Source: Bacteroidetes bacterium HGW-Bacteroidetes-2
GTDB lineage: Bacteria; Bacteroidota; Bacteroidia; Flavobacteriales; Flavobacteriaceae
Reading direction: 5' to 3'
Assembly: GCA_002842575.1 (NCBI GenBank)
Contig: PHDJ01000003.1
Span: forward strand, 62,001 to 126,000
Length of the DNA: 64,000 nt
A program made the position numbers and the translations under genes. The notes below the pieces were generated by a model. It worked only from the letters and a program-made list of their open reading frames with translations, did no database searches and was not told where the DNA came from. Within the stretch, counting starts at the first letter, position 1. Each line of letters opens with the position of its first letter. Of the stretch, positions 1-7,869 are shown in pieces.

Positions 1-62
1 CCTACATTTCTTTTGTGTTCTGGTATTCTGTTGAATTTTTTGCCAGATGAATCCTTTGCCAT
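1..62 (-). CDS. 5' end of an unidentified gene leaving the window
   Basis: An ATG at 62-60 on the minus strand opens a reading frame that stays open for the 20 codons to the window edge; the start is MAKDSSGKKF and the stretch is basic. It would be divergently transcribed from the sigma-like gene at 207. There is no recognisable domain in so few residues and only a weak purine-rich stretch before the ATG. It is listed as a partial gene because it opens directly onto a promoter-like AT-rich intergenic region; it could still be a chance frame. Confidence 0.35.
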   Translation of the reverse strand, partial: MAKDSSGKKFNRIPEHKRNV

Positions 63-94
63 GGTTCTAATTTTAAATTGGTTATAATTTTCCT

Positions 95-102
95 TATATT
101 TG
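95..102 (+). promoter_or_regulatory. Possible -7 box (TAnnTTTG) upstream of the sigma-like gene
   Basis: TATATTTG fits the Bacteroidota -7 consensus TAnnTTTG. The -33 element is poor (TTTT at 71-74), and the box would give a leader of about 100 nt before the ATG at 207, so this is a tentative call. Confidence 0.3.
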
Positions 103-206
103 AATCTCCCCATTAATTATTTACTAACATTATATTAGTTAAATTTAGGTTTTATGAGTGCCGTTCACTTATATACCTTAATAGATATATCCGTTTTGGT
201 ATATAG

Positions 207-890
207 ATGAATACAGATACGAATCAAAACATAGATTTTGAGAAAATGCCTAGCGTTGAACTGCTAGAGTATATTTCTTTTAAAGAAGAATTTCCTGCTG
301 AAGCCCAATTGGCTTTTGTGCAATTCTGTTATCGTTTTGGTAAGGATATAAAACAGAAGTCTGAGATATATTGTAATAAATATAGATATAGTGAGGTGGT
401 TGCTTTGGAAATAGCAAACTGTACTTTTGCTAGAGTATGGAAGTATCCTACTTTTGATAAAGAGAAGTCTAAGGCCAAAGATTTGGACAAAGGGATACTT
501 ATTTGGATGTATCGAATTCTATACACCCAAATAATTAAATATGGCAAACAGAACAATTGCGCAGAACCAACAGAGGAGGAAGATTTAAGTTTAGTAAATG
601 ATGCAGAAGAATTGGTTGATACTCTGAATATTGAAAATATTGAGGCCAAAAGAGAGATAGTCGCCAAATTGAAAACCATCGAGAATGCTCTTGCACAATT
701 GACAGAGAAACATCGAATCATATATTTTACATACCGAGCCTACCAAAAAGAGGGTAAAAAAGTACCCAGAACAATTACCAAACTATTAAGAGAAAAACTT
801 TCACTAACCCAAAAATCCGTGAACACATATTATGGAGATGCTAACAGACACGTTCATAACTATTTAAACATTACCAATGGGAAAGTCTAA
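207..890 (+). CDS. Sigma-70/ECF-like RNA polymerase sigma factor
   Basis: A 227-aa protein with the layout of a small sigma factor: a helical segment around residues 70-115 (NCTFARVWKYP to MYRILYTQII) resembling region 2, an acidic linker, and a C-terminal region-4-like helix-turn-helix at about 153-220 (IENALAQLTEKHR, then SLTQKSVNTYYGDANRHV). It would direct RNA polymerase to a small set of promoters. It overlaps the next gene by 14 bp, and that gene overlaps an ImmA/IrrE peptidase by 11 bp, so the three form one operon. By analogy with other ImmA-linked regulators the peptidase may control this regulator or a partner, but no anti-sigma domain is visible. The family assignment rests on the pattern of the helices and is moderate. 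Confidence 0.6.
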   Translation: MNTDTNQNIDFEKMPSVELLEYISFKEEFPAEAQLAFVQFCYRFGKDIKQKSEIYCNKYRYSEVVALEIANCTFARVWKYPTFDKEKSKAKDLDKGILIWMYRILYTQIIKYGKQNNCAEPTEEEDLSLVNDAEELVDTLNIENIEAKREIVAKLKTIENALAQLTEKHRIIYFTYRAYQKEGKKVPRTITKLLREKLSLTQKSVNTYYGDANRHVHNYLNITNGKV

Positions 891-1218
891 AAAAATAGGG
901 TTATTTGAAGTAGAACACTTGGACAGTTGGTTAAGTTCTACAGGATTTCTATTTCCAAGTAATGAACTGGAACTTGATAGGTTCAATAAGTTATTTGATG
1001 ATTATGACTATAAATTGGATGATAAATCAATTGATCCCATTGCTATAATTAATAATACATTCCACAGAGAACCAAAGGTTATTACAATTTTCGAGAATGA
1101 TGTTGATGATGAAATAGAAAGCCTAAGAATGGTCGCAAGAAAAGGAAAAAAAGAAATACCACAGCATATCATTGATAAAATGATAAAAAAACACAGCCAA
1201 GATTCTAGTGATTCGTAA
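877..1218 (+). CDS. Small hypothetical protein in the sigma/ImmA operon
   Basis: A 113-aa acidic, soluble protein of unknown function. No signal peptide, membrane segment or known motif is visible; the middle is rich in Asp (LFDDYDYKLDDKSIDP) and the C-terminus is basic and polar. Its start overlaps the end of the sigma-like gene by 14 bp and its end overlaps the peptidase start by 11 bp, which points to translational coupling. Its position between a regulator and a regulatory protease suggests a substrate or adaptor of that pair, such as an anti-sigma or antitoxin, but this is only inferred from context. Confidence 0.6.
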   Translation: MGKSKKIGLFEVEHLDSWLSSTGFLFPSNELELDRFNKLFDDYDYKLDDKSIDPIAIINNTFHREPKVITIFENDVDDEIESLRMVARKGKKEIPQHIIDKMIKKHSQDSSDS

Positions 1219-1996
1219 TAGACCAAATATAAAGGAACTTGCAGAAAGTATTGCATTGGAGTATCCAGAGAAGATAACACCACTTGATAAGATATTAGAG
1301 GATGAAGAGTTGTCTGTATATTACGATAGTTATGGGAAGAACACTTTTGATGGAATGACTTTTTATGACAATGGGAAGTTCAATATTCATATAAACACAG
1401 ACTTAGGAAATAGACCTAGTACTCCAAGAGGACGATTTACACTGGCTCACGAGCTTGGGCACTATTATATAGACTCACATAGAATAGGGTTGAAAAAGGG
1501 ATTGTTGAAGCCGCATCCATCAAAAACAAACCAAAAGCAGTTTAATCAGATCGAGCGAGAAGCAGATTTATTTGCATCTTGTTTATTGATGCCCCAAGAG
1601 AGGTTCTCAAAAGACTTTTATCGCAAAAAGTTCAGTATAGAATTAATTGATTTTTTGAAAGATGAGTACAACGTTAGCAGAACTGCTTGTGCGTTTAGAT
1701 TTGCTGATATTGGGAATCACGATATAATGATTCTATACGGGGAAAATGGTAATATATGTTGGAAATATAGTAGTGAAGAATTTCCTTTTCAATATTTGTT
1801 ATACGAAAATAAGGTAGCACCTAATACAGTGATGGGAGAATATTTTAGAGATATTACCGACAGCCAGTTTAAAAAAGAAGAAATTTGGGCGGTGGATATT
1901 TTCAAGTATGTTAAGGAAGAAGACATTCATAGAAAATTTTTTGAACATTGTATTACATTCAAGGGGAAGGCTCTTAGTATTATTTGGGAAGAGTAA
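1208..1996 (+). CDS. ImmA/IrrE family zinc metallo-endopeptidase
   Basis: A 262-aa protein with the zinc signature HELGH at residues 81-85, preceded by RGRFTLA, and the downstream EREAD motif (about 116-120) that supplies the third ligand in ImmA/IrrE (COG2856) peptidases. Members such as ImmA of ICEBs1 and IrrE of Deinococcus cleave a repressor to switch on a mobile-element or stress regulon. The GTG start at 1208 overlaps the previous gene by 11 bp, and no better ATG precedes the conserved N-terminal helix. The linked sigma-like factor and small protein are the obvious candidate targets. A C-terminal part of about 90 residues after 170 is variable and may sense the signal. Confidence 0.9.
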   Translation: MIRNRPNIKELAESIALEYPEKITPLDKILEDEELSVYYDSYGKNTFDGMTFYDNGKFNIHINTDLGNRPSTPRGRFTLAHELGHYYIDSHRIGLKKGLLKPHPSKTNQKQFNQIEREADLFASCLLMPQERFSKDFYRKKFSIELIDFLKDEYNVSRTACAFRFADIGNHDIMILYGENGNICWKYSSEEFPFQYLLYENKVAPNTVMGEYFRDITDSQFKKEEIWAVDIFKYVKEEDIHRKFFEHCITFKGKALSIIWEE

Positions 1997-2034
1997 GTAT
2001 TGATAAACAAGAAGCGTTTTAATGAAGTTAAAGA

Positions 2035-2646
2035 ATGACAACCAGAGACCTAAAAATAATTGACGACTTAATCACCAGAACTAATAACTTGCCAGAAATT
2101 TTGCATTTAAGAGCAGCTGACGATGGGTATATGTTATCAGAAACTGACAAAATTCTACTCCTTGACACTTACGAAAAACTTGACGACATACTTAAAGAAG
2201 TTGCAGCATTTATCAATGTAAAATTTCCTGGTCGACAAGACCATATGTACGGGTGGAACAAAATTGACTTTGATACTAAAATTGGAGATTTCAAAATCAT
2301 AACGAATGATCGAGAACACATAAAAAGAGCCTGGCTAAATGGACTTTTTGACCTTAAGAGTTTATTGAAATCTTTAAAAAACGAAGTTGTTCTTTTGCTC
2401 GACAATGAAGAGCAAATTGATAAGTCAGACATGAACGTTAGAACAAATAATTTTACTGGTACTATCATTTATAATGAAAGTAAGGTCACAGGTAAACAAA
2501 TTCAATCATCGCCTCGACAAACGGAAAACTCGGTAACCAAACTACCTAAAACGACTACACAAATTTTTAAAGATATACTCATTGGACTTTTTGTAACTAT
2601 TATTGGTGGAATAATACTATGGTTTATAACAACAATTTTAAATTGA
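2035..2646 (+). CDS. Hypothetical protein with a C-terminal membrane anchor
   Basis: A 203-aa protein with a soluble, mainly helical N-terminal part (residues 1-140), a Ser/Thr/Asn-rich linker, and one strongly hydrophobic helix at the very C-terminus (about 178-200, ILIGLFVTIIGGIILWFI), making it tail-anchored with the bulk in the cytoplasm. No signal peptide or catalytic motif is recognised. It starts 38 bp after the ImmA/IrrE gene on the same strand and could belong to that operon. In defence-type clusters such anchors often mark effectors that act at the membrane, but no known effector family is recognised here. Confidence 0.7.
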   Translation: MTTRDLKIIDDLITRTNNLPEILHLRAADDGYMLSETDKILLLDTYEKLDDILKEVAAFINVKFPGRQDHMYGWNKIDFDTKIGDFKIITNDREHIKRAWLNGLFDLKSLLKSLKNEVVLLLDNEEQIDKSDMNVRTNNFTGTIIYNESKVTGKQIQSSPRQTENSVTKLPKTTTQIFKDILIGLFVTIIGGIILWFITTILN

Positions 2647-2654
2647 CCGAAAAA

Positions 2655-2890
2655 TAATTCTAGCGGATTTAACCCCCTCCCTAATGCCAATTTTAAAGTA
2701 GTTGACATTCCGGCGGATACTGACCAACTCTATATGTTATTAAAATAGCTAATATTGTAGAGACTGAAGGGACTGGAAAAACGTAATGCAAAATGGATGC
2801 TTTGGAGGTCGATTACTTTGTGGCACAAATTGAACCGGCATGACTGGCACAATGAGGCCGAAATAGCTAATTGAATGTTGGGAAAACCAT
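2655..2890 (+). repeat. IS21-end-like degenerate repeat, copy A
   Basis: This fills most of the gap between the genes ending at 2646 and 2993. It carries the pair of motifs shared with copies B (11881) and C (16667): ATTCCGGCGGATACTGACC near 2707-2728, and TTTGTGGCACAAATTGAACC near 2818-2837 followed by GGCACAATGAGGCCGAAATA. Such spaced ATTCCGG...ACTGACC and CACAAnTTGAACCGG boxes resemble the multiple terminal repeats of Bacteroidota IS21 elements, but no istA/istB is present, so this would be an internally deleted, non-autonomous remnant. The IS21 link is from memory of family ends, not a search. Confidence 0.6.
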
Positions 2891-2933
2891 TGAACATGTT
2901 TGGTTAGGATTGGCAGTGTAAAGGAGACTATTG

Positions 2934-2962
2934 GATCTTCGAGGTTGCAAACCTCGAAGATC
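2934..2962. repeat. 29-bp perfect hairpin
   Basis: A 13-bp perfect stem (GATCTTCGAGGTT / AACCTCGAAGATC) around a GCA loop. A shorter relative with the same TTGCAAA centre lies at 50828-50850. It sits just beyond the 3' end of the minus-strand gene 2993-3745, without a T-run, so it is more like a REP-type palindrome than a terminator. Confidence 0.7.
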
Positions 2963-2992
2963 ATAAGTTCAGGGAGTTGAGATGACAAATTG

Positions 2993-3745
2993 TTATATAT
3001 TTTTGGGAAAGTTGAAAAGAGGGTCTATTTCATTTGCTTTTTTATGGGCCCATTGTAAATAGTTTTGAATTTCACCGACCTCATCATTTTTGGAGTGCTG
3101 AATTTTAGTTTTAAGTGCCGCCAGATAGTTTCGGATGTTTATTGCTTTATGGTAGTTATCGGAATCTGTTATTAATTTTTGCAACTTTTCTTCCTCGAGG
3201 GCTTTTTGCCTGGCAATTTCTTCCTCTATCTTTTTTTGGGCCTCTCTTTGTTCTTCTTTTATTTTTTTTTCTTTAAAATGGTCATCCCAGAATTTACTGT
3301 CTTTTTCTATGTGGTCATAAATTGCCGGGAGGTAGTCTTCCAGACTTTTCGTTTTTTTATCAATCCAGCTTTTGTGATATACATAGCCTATTAGAAATTC
3401 AAGTTTATTACTTTTTTCAAGCTCTTCATATTCATATCCTGAACTGTCTCTTTTACGTTTTCTATAAAATTTTTGTCTTAAATAAATTTCGGTTAATTGG
3501 CCATACATTTCAATGTGACACCGATCATATTCAAATTTGATGCTATGGTTGTTTTCTTCAAGTTTCTTAATCAAAGTATCCATAAACTTTAATGCTCTTG
3601 ACCTTAGTTTTGGTTCTACAGAAATGGGTAAAATTTCAATTTTATCATTACGCTCCTCTTTCCGTCTGATATCTTTTATTTTATCCAGTTTCTCTAATTC
3701 AACCTTTGTTTTCTGGACCAGTGGGTGGTATTTTAATGTTGCCAT
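2993..3745 (-). CDS. Conserved hypothetical protein with charged coiled coil
   Basis: A 250-aa highly charged protein. The N-terminus (HPLVQKTKVELEKL, then RALKFMDTLIKKLEENNHSIKF at about 50-71) and the middle resemble a widespread family of uncharacterised accessory-genome proteins; residues about 155-200 (KEKKIKEEQREAQKKIEEE onward) form a long Glu/Lys/Arg coiled coil, followed by a W-containing helical tail. No enzyme motif or membrane segment is seen. It is the only minus-strand gene in the first 17 kb and is divergent from the DUF2779 gene, separated from it by about 225 bp. Function unknown; a DNA-bound or scaffold role would be a guess. Confidence 0.7.
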   Translation of the reverse strand: MATLKYHPLVQKTKVELEKLDKIKDIRRKEERNDKIEILPISVEPKLRSRALKFMDTLIKKLEENNHSIKFEYDRCHIEMYGQLTEIYLRQKFYRKRKRDSSGYEYEELEKSNKLEFLIGYVYHKSWIDKKTKSLEDYLPAIYDHIEKDSKFWDDHFKEKKIKEEQREAQKKIEEEIARQKALEEEKLQKLITDSDNYHKAINIRNYLAALKTKIQHSKNDEVGEIQNYLQWAHKKANEIDPLFNFPKNI

Positions 3746-3822
3746 TATAATTTATTTTTAATCTTTTAACAGGTAGTATGAGTATAGTAATTTATATAGT
3801 ATTTATAACTAAGTTAAGGTAA

Positions 3823-3841
3823 AATGAGGAATTCCGCATTT
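3823..3841 (+). repeat. Left member of 18-bp inverted repeat around the DUF2779 gene
   Basis: AATGAGGAATTCCGCATTT; bases 3824-3841 are the exact reverse complement of 5972-5989 beyond the other end of the nuclease gene. The centre GGAATTCC is itself palindromic. It lies in the divergent promoter region between 3745 and 3972, so it could be either a regulator site or an element end. A third related copy occurs near 27431-27450. Confidence 0.65.
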
Positions 3842-3971
3842 CTAATTTTTAGAATAGTTATATCTTCGTAAGAATTGATTTTATTAGTTTAAAAAAAACA
3901 CTCCCCTGATTAAAATCATTTTGGCTACTAACAATCTCCGGTTGTTTGGAGTATTGATAAAATTATTTCCA

Positions 3972-5945
3972 ATGAGATACCTTACCAAATCGCGTTACAA
4001 ACTGGGGCTGGAGTGCCCTAACAAGTTGTTTTATACCAAGAAAAAGGAGTATGCCGACACCAAAGTGGAGGATCCATTTTTGGAGGCGCTGGCGTCTGGT
4101 GGGTTTCAGGTTGAGGAATTGGCCAAGCTTCATTATCCCGGGGGCATTCTTATTGAGGATAGAAAATCTGATGGGAGTTATGATTATGAGGAGAAGATTG
4201 CTGCTACAAATGAATTACTAAAAAGAGAGAACGTTGTTATTTTTGAAGCTGCTTTTCGGTACAATAATCTCTTTATACGGGTGGATATCCTTGAAAAAAA
4301 AGGTAACAATATTAACTTGATTGAGGTCAAAGCAAAGTCGTTTGATTCTTCTGATTGTGAGTATGAGTTTATAGGAAAGCGCGGTGGACTTAGCGGCGGT
4401 TGGAAGTATTATCTTTTTGATGTTGCTTTTCAGAAGTATGTTATTGAGAAGTCTTATGAGGATTTTACTGTGACTCCTTTCTTAATGCTTGCCGATAAGC
4501 ATAAGACTACTACCATTGATGGTCTAAATCAGTTATTTAGAGTCACAAAGCAAGCTGACAACCGAACGGGTGTGGAATGTAAGCTTGAAAAGCTTGATTA
4601 CCCGGCAGAACAATCTGTTTTGACCAAGGTAGATGTTTCTGTTCCTCTGCAGGGAATTGAGTCCGGGCAACACAGAATTCTGGAAGAATACGATTTTGAA
4701 ACCTCCATACAGGTACTTTCAGATACTTATGAAAATGACCGATATTTTGGTTATCCCCTCAAGTTTCCAGTATGTAAGCAGTGTGAATTTAAAACTGAGG
4801 AAGAGACAGCCCATTTAAAGTCGGGTTTTCAAGAGTGTTTTTCTAAACAAATGGGTTGGACCGATGTGCAATTTAAAAAGCCGAATGCCTTTGAGATTTG
4901 GGATTTTAGGTCGTGGAAAAGCTTAGAGGAACAGGGAAAATTATTACTGGAAGAACTTGATGAATCTGATTTTGGGAACCTTAATGCCAAACCCGGAAGT
5001 ATGTCGAGGGTGGAGCGGCAATTGATTCAACGTGAAAAATCTATTGCCAATGACCCTATACCCTATCTCCTTAAAGAAGAACTCAAAGCTGCACTGGATA
5101 GTTGGCAATATCCTTTGAATTTTATTGACTTTGAGACCTCAACAGCTCCCTTACCCTTTTTTGCCGGTCAAAAGCCCTATGAGCAGGTAGCCTTTCAGTT
5201 TTCACATCATATTTTCCACGAGGATGGACGTGTGGAACACGCCAGACAGTATATTAATGTGAATGCGGGAGAATTTCCGAATTTTGAATTTTTGAGGGCC
5301 TTGAAGGCTTCGTTGGGCAAGAATGAAGGTTCTATATTTATGTTTTCGAATCATGAGAATACCGTGCTTAATCAGGTAATGGTGCAACTTCTGGAATCAC
5401 AGGAAGCTGATAAAAATGACCTCATCGCTTTTGCACAATCCATCACCAGGCCCACAGGCAATAGCAGTAGAACCTGGAATGGTGATCGGGCTATGATTGA
5501 CTTGTGCAAGGTTATTAAGGATTATTATTACAACCCCTTTACCAAGGGGTCGAACTCGATTAAGAAGGTACTGCCGGCAGTATTTGAGAGTAGTGCTTAT
5601 ATCCAGAAAAAGTATACGAAGCCCATTGGAGAAATTGGATTGAACTCTTTGAATTTTGATGCCGGAAAAGTGTGGTTAAATATCGCAGGTGAAAATGTAC
5701 AGGACCCTTACAAAACCCTACCCTCGCTTTTTGAAGAGTGGGATGACGATTTTGAATTGGTATCTGAAATGGAAGACATTAGTGACGGAGGTGCTGCTAT
5801 GACTGCTTATGGAAAACTGCAGTATACGGATATGAGCGAAGCTGAACGCAACGAAATCAAGGATGCCCTGTTGCGGTATTGTGAACTGGATACCCTGGCA
5901 ATGGTGATGATTTATGAGCATTTAAGGGAGGTTGTGGACAATTAA
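3972..5945 (+). CDS. DUF2779 protein: Cas4-like PD-(D/E)XK plus RNase H-like exonuclease
   Basis: Starting at the ATG at 3972 gives 657 aa and the typical DUF2779 beginning MRYLTKSRYKLGLECPNKLFY; the frame also contains an upstream TTG at 3921 that lacks family support. The N-terminal half has a PD-(D/E)XK core (D105 in RVDILE, E118 and K120 in LIEVKAK) and cysteines (ECP at 15, CKQC around 270, ECF about 20 later) arranged as in Fe-S Cas4-like nucleases. The C-terminal half shows DEDD-type exonuclease motifs: FIDFET near 385, FSNHENTVLN near 460 and YCELDTLAM near 638. It is a single-gene module, flanked by an 18-bp inverted repeat. Its cellular role is not established; the domains imply single-strand DNA or RNA processing, possibly in defence or repair. 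Confidence 0.88.
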   Translation: MRYLTKSRYKLGLECPNKLFYTKKKEYADTKVEDPFLEALASGGFQVEELAKLHYPGGILIEDRKSDGSYDYEEKIAATNELLKRENVVIFEAAFRYNNLFIRVDILEKKGNNINLIEVKAKSFDSSDCEYEFIGKRGGLSGGWKYYLFDVAFQKYVIEKSYEDFTVTPFLMLADKHKTTTIDGLNQLFRVTKQADNRTGVECKLEKLDYPAEQSVLTKVDVSVPLQGIESGQHRILEEYDFETSIQVLSDTYENDRYFGYPLKFPVCKQCEFKTEEETAHLKSGFQECFSKQMGWTDVQFKKPNAFEIWDFRSWKSLEEQGKLLLEELDESDFGNLNAKPGSMSRVERQLIQREKSIANDPIPYLLKEELKAALDSWQYPLNFIDFETSTAPLPFFAGQKPYEQVAFQFSHHIFHEDGRVEHARQYINVNAGEFPNFEFLRALKASLGKNEGSIFMFSNHENTVLNQVMVQLLESQEADKNDLIAFAQSITRPTGNSSRTWNGDRAMIDLCKVIKDYYYNPFTKGSNSIKKVLPAVFESSAYIQKKYTKPIGEIGLNSLNFDAGKVWLNIAGENVQDPYKTLPSLFEEWDDDFELVSEMEDISDGGAAMTAYGKLQYTDMSEAERNEIKDALLRYCELDTLAMVMIYEHLREVVDN

Positions 5946-5971
5946 GTTAAAAGGAAATTAAACAATTGTAT

Positions 5972-5989
5972 AAATGCGGAATTCCTCAT
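5972..5989 (-). repeat. Right member of 18-bp inverted repeat around the DUF2779 gene
   Basis: AAATGCGGAATTCCTCAT, the exact reverse complement of 3824-3841. It lies 26 bp after the stop codon of the DUF2779 gene. The two copies span 2166 bp and enclose only that gene. Confidence 0.65.
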
Positions 5990-6134
5990 ATTATTCAAAA
6001 CGTGCTGATTTATAATTGATAGAAGTTTTGCGATTCACTGTAAGTTATTGAAGTCAGAACAAGATTGTTGAATTAATTTTAAAAAAAAATGTCGAGATGC
6101 AATACAAATTGGTAATTAATATTATAGAATTAAG

Positions 6135-6142
6135 TAACTTTA
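6135..6142 (+). promoter_or_regulatory. Possible -7 box for the HU gene
   Basis: TAACTTTA, one mismatch from TAnnTTTG, 22 bases before the ATG at 6165, with TTGG at 6109-6112 as a possible -33 element (spacing 22, slightly long). Tentative. Confidence 0.35.
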
Positions 6143-6164
6143 TTAAATAATAAAACCATATAAT

Positions 6165-6458
6165 ATGAATAAATCAGAACTAATAGAAGCAATGGCTGAA
6201 GATGCTGGTATAACAAAAGCATCAGCTAAAAAAGCCTTAGAATCATTTTTAACCAATGTTGAAAAAACCTTAAAGAAAGGAAATAGAGTTTCAATAGTTG
6301 GTTTTGGCTCTTGGTCAGTATCTAAAAGAGCTGCAAGAGAAGGCAGGAATCCTCAAACAGGCAAAATTATAAATATTTCAGCTAAGAAAGTTGTTAAATT
6401 TAAACCAGGTTCTGATTTAAGAAATACTGATGATACTGGACCAATGAAATCTCAATAA
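6165..6458 (+). CDS. HU family DNA-binding protein
   Basis: A 97-aa HU/IHF-type histone-like protein that starts MNKSELIEAMAEDAGITKASA and carries the beta-arm core VGFGSWSVSKRAAREGRNPQTG (about 46-67) with the conserved RNPxTG turn that intercalates DNA. HU binds and bends DNA without strong sequence preference. The length and motifs match a normal HU subunit, with a slightly longer C-terminal tail (LRNTDDTGPMKSQ). Its stop codon overlaps the ATG of the following membrane protein (TAATG), so this copy belongs to the accessory cluster rather than a stand-alone housekeeping locus. It may act as the DNA-architecture component of the cluster; that is inference. Confidence 0.95.
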   Translation: MNKSELIEAMAEDAGITKASAKKALESFLTNVEKTLKKGNRVSIVGFGSWSVSKRAAREGRNPQTGKIINISAKKVVKFKPGSDLRNTDDTGPMKSQ

Positions 6459-6844
6459 TGAAATTAGAAAATTATAAAAAAAAATCTCATGAATATACAG
6501 CAAAAGCTAGTGAAATAGCTCGACAGCTTAATTTTGCCGGGATAGGTATTATTTGGATTGTTAAAACTACATTTCCAGAATTGAAATTGAGCGATTCGGA
6601 ACTCTTATTGCCCTTGGTACTCATTGCACTATCATTAGTTTTTGATTTTCTTCAATATCTTGTAGGTGGTATAATATGGATAATTTTTTATAATAATAAA
6701 CAAAAAAATGGAATTTCAAACACTGCTGATGTTCAAACGACGAAATGGAGAAGTAGAGTACTTTATACATTTTATTATATAAAATTCACTTTGATGTTTA
6801 TTGCTTATCTTTTCATAATCAAAATCCTTTTTCAATATTTTTAA
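6458..6844 (+). CDS. Small membrane protein with three predicted helices
   Basis: A 128-aa protein with hydrophobic segments at about 27-42, 48-75 and 104-127 and a basic N-terminus (KLENYKKKSHEYTAKASE). No family recognised. Its ATG overlaps the stop codon of the HU gene by one base, and 45 bp separate it from the Mrr-like nuclease gene on the same strand, so the four genes 6165-7869 look co-transcribed. A membrane protein next to a TIR protein that also has a membrane helix suggests a shared membrane site of action, but nothing in the residues shows a pore or a catalytic site. Confidence 0.7.
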   Translation: MKLENYKKKSHEYTAKASEIARQLNFAGIGIIWIVKTTFPELKLSDSELLLPLVLIALSLVFDFLQYLVGGIIWIIFYNNKQKNGISNTADVQTTKWRSRVLYTFYYIKFTLMFIAYLFIIKILFQYF

Positions 6845-6889
6845 AAGAAAAAAAGACAAGGGAAGACTACAACCCTGCAATTAAAAAAT

Positions 6890-7402
6890 ATGACTTTGAA
6901 TTTTAACGAAATTACAGACGACAGAAAATTTGAGGACTTAATTATCTCATACTTTGAGGACTTAAAGAATGAGAAAGACCATAAAATTATTGACGTTAAT
7001 GTTAAACCCTCAGGGACTGGAACTGACGGAGGCAGAGATATTCTTGTGACTTTTAAAGTTACTGATACTGTAATGACATTTGAAAGACGGTGGGTTGTCC
7101 AATGTAAATTCCACAGCTCTAATATATCTACTGATAAAATTGCAGACATAAATATTCCAACTTTACTTCATTCATATAATGCAGCGGGCTATTTACTTGT
7201 GTGCAGAGAAAAGCCAACTTCAAAGTTGACAGAGTTATTTGAGCGCTTAGAGAAAAATTGCAAATTTGAAAATAAATATTCCGTTTGGAGTGGTGAACAA
7301 CTTAAACGACTAATTTTGGTGAAAGCTCAAAAGGAAATATTACAGCAATACTTTCCGAGCTACTTCAACTATTGCGTGACTAATAATATCTTTTCATTAT
7401 GA
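6890..7402 (+). CDS. Mrr-like restriction endonuclease (PD-(D/E)XK)
   Basis: A 170-aa protein with the compact core of Mrr_cat-type nucleases: an early Glu in the first helix (FEDLIISYF, about 14-22), then GTGTDGGRDILV at 43-53 with D46 and D50, then RWVVQCKFHSS at 67-77 where Q71-x-K73 replaces the usual E-x-K, as in many Mrr homologues. This family cleaves DNA, often modified DNA. There is no separate winged-helix recognition domain, so targeting may come from a partner. The stop overlaps the ATG of the TIR gene in an ATGA quartet at 7399-7402, so the two are translationally coupled. The combination is likely an antiphage module, by inference. Confidence 0.85.
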   Translation: MTLNFNEITDDRKFEDLIISYFEDLKNEKDHKIIDVNVKPSGTGTDGGRDILVTFKVTDTVMTFERRWVVQCKFHSSNISTDKIADINIPTLLHSYNAAGYLLVCREKPTSKLTELFERLEKNCKFENKYSVWSGEQLKRLILVKAQKEILQQYFPSYFNYCVTNNIFSL

Positions 7403-7869
7403 AAGCATTCGTATCATATAGTGTGACAGACAACAACGAATATATCTTGACTTTGCTTTCATCTAAGCTAAGAGAGAAAGGCTTTATAGTTACAACAAGT
7501 CAAAATTTTTACAGCAATATAATGGACTTCAACACAATGAGTGAGATAGGAACTTCTCATCTTTTTATAGGTGTTATTACAGGAACTGGAAATGAAAGAA
7601 ACAGAGTTTTAGAAGAGTGGGATTATGCGGTTCAGAGAAATGTGCCTAATCTATTACTTATTGAAGACACTGTTCAAGTACACCAACTATTTAAGGGAAA
7701 CTATATTAGATTTAACCGTAACAGACCACAAGTTACGATTGACGAAATAAATAGAAGAATGACACCTTCTCAACCTGTTACATCAAAAAATTCTGATGAC
7801 ATAGTTCCTTGGATTTTAGGTGGCGCAGCTTTGTTAGCTATTATTGGACTGTTAAGCAAGGACAAATGA
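7399..7869 (+). CDS. TIR-like domain protein with C-terminal membrane helix
   Basis: A 156-aa protein. Residues 2-125 have the order of a TIR fold: KAFVSYS strand at 2-8, helix DNNEYILTLLSSKLREKG, strand SHLFIGVIT at 53-61, then NRVLEEWDYA with E72/E73 at the place of the catalytic glutamate of NAD-cleaving TIRs, followed by strand NLLLIED. A Ser/Pro/Thr-rich linker leads to one hydrophobic helix at about 137-153, so the TIR domain would sit on the membrane. Bacterial TIR effectors hydrolyse NAD+ or make cADPR-like signals during phage infection. It overlaps the nuclease gene by 4 bp. A related Rossmann-like deoxyribosyltransferase fold is an alternative that cannot be excluded by eye. Confidence 0.75.
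   Translation: MKAFVSYSVTDNNEYILTLLSSKLREKGFIVTTSQNFYSNIMDFNTMSEIGTSHLFIGVITGTGNERNRVLEEWDYAVQRNVPNLLLIEDTVQVHQLFKGNYIRFNRNRPQVTIDEINRRMTPSQPVTSKNSDDIVPWILGGAALLAIIGLLSKDK

Noticed and set aside
2749-2988. Minus-strand open frame in repeat A, similar to one in repeat B (11937-12164)
   Set aside because: The protein similarity only mirrors the DNA similarity of the IS-end-like repeats; no start context, no domain, and copy C has no equivalent.
3921-3971. Upstream TTG start of the DUF2779 gene
   Set aside because: The family begins at the MRYLTKSRYKLGLECP sequence encoded from the ATG at 3972; the added 17 residues have no family support.
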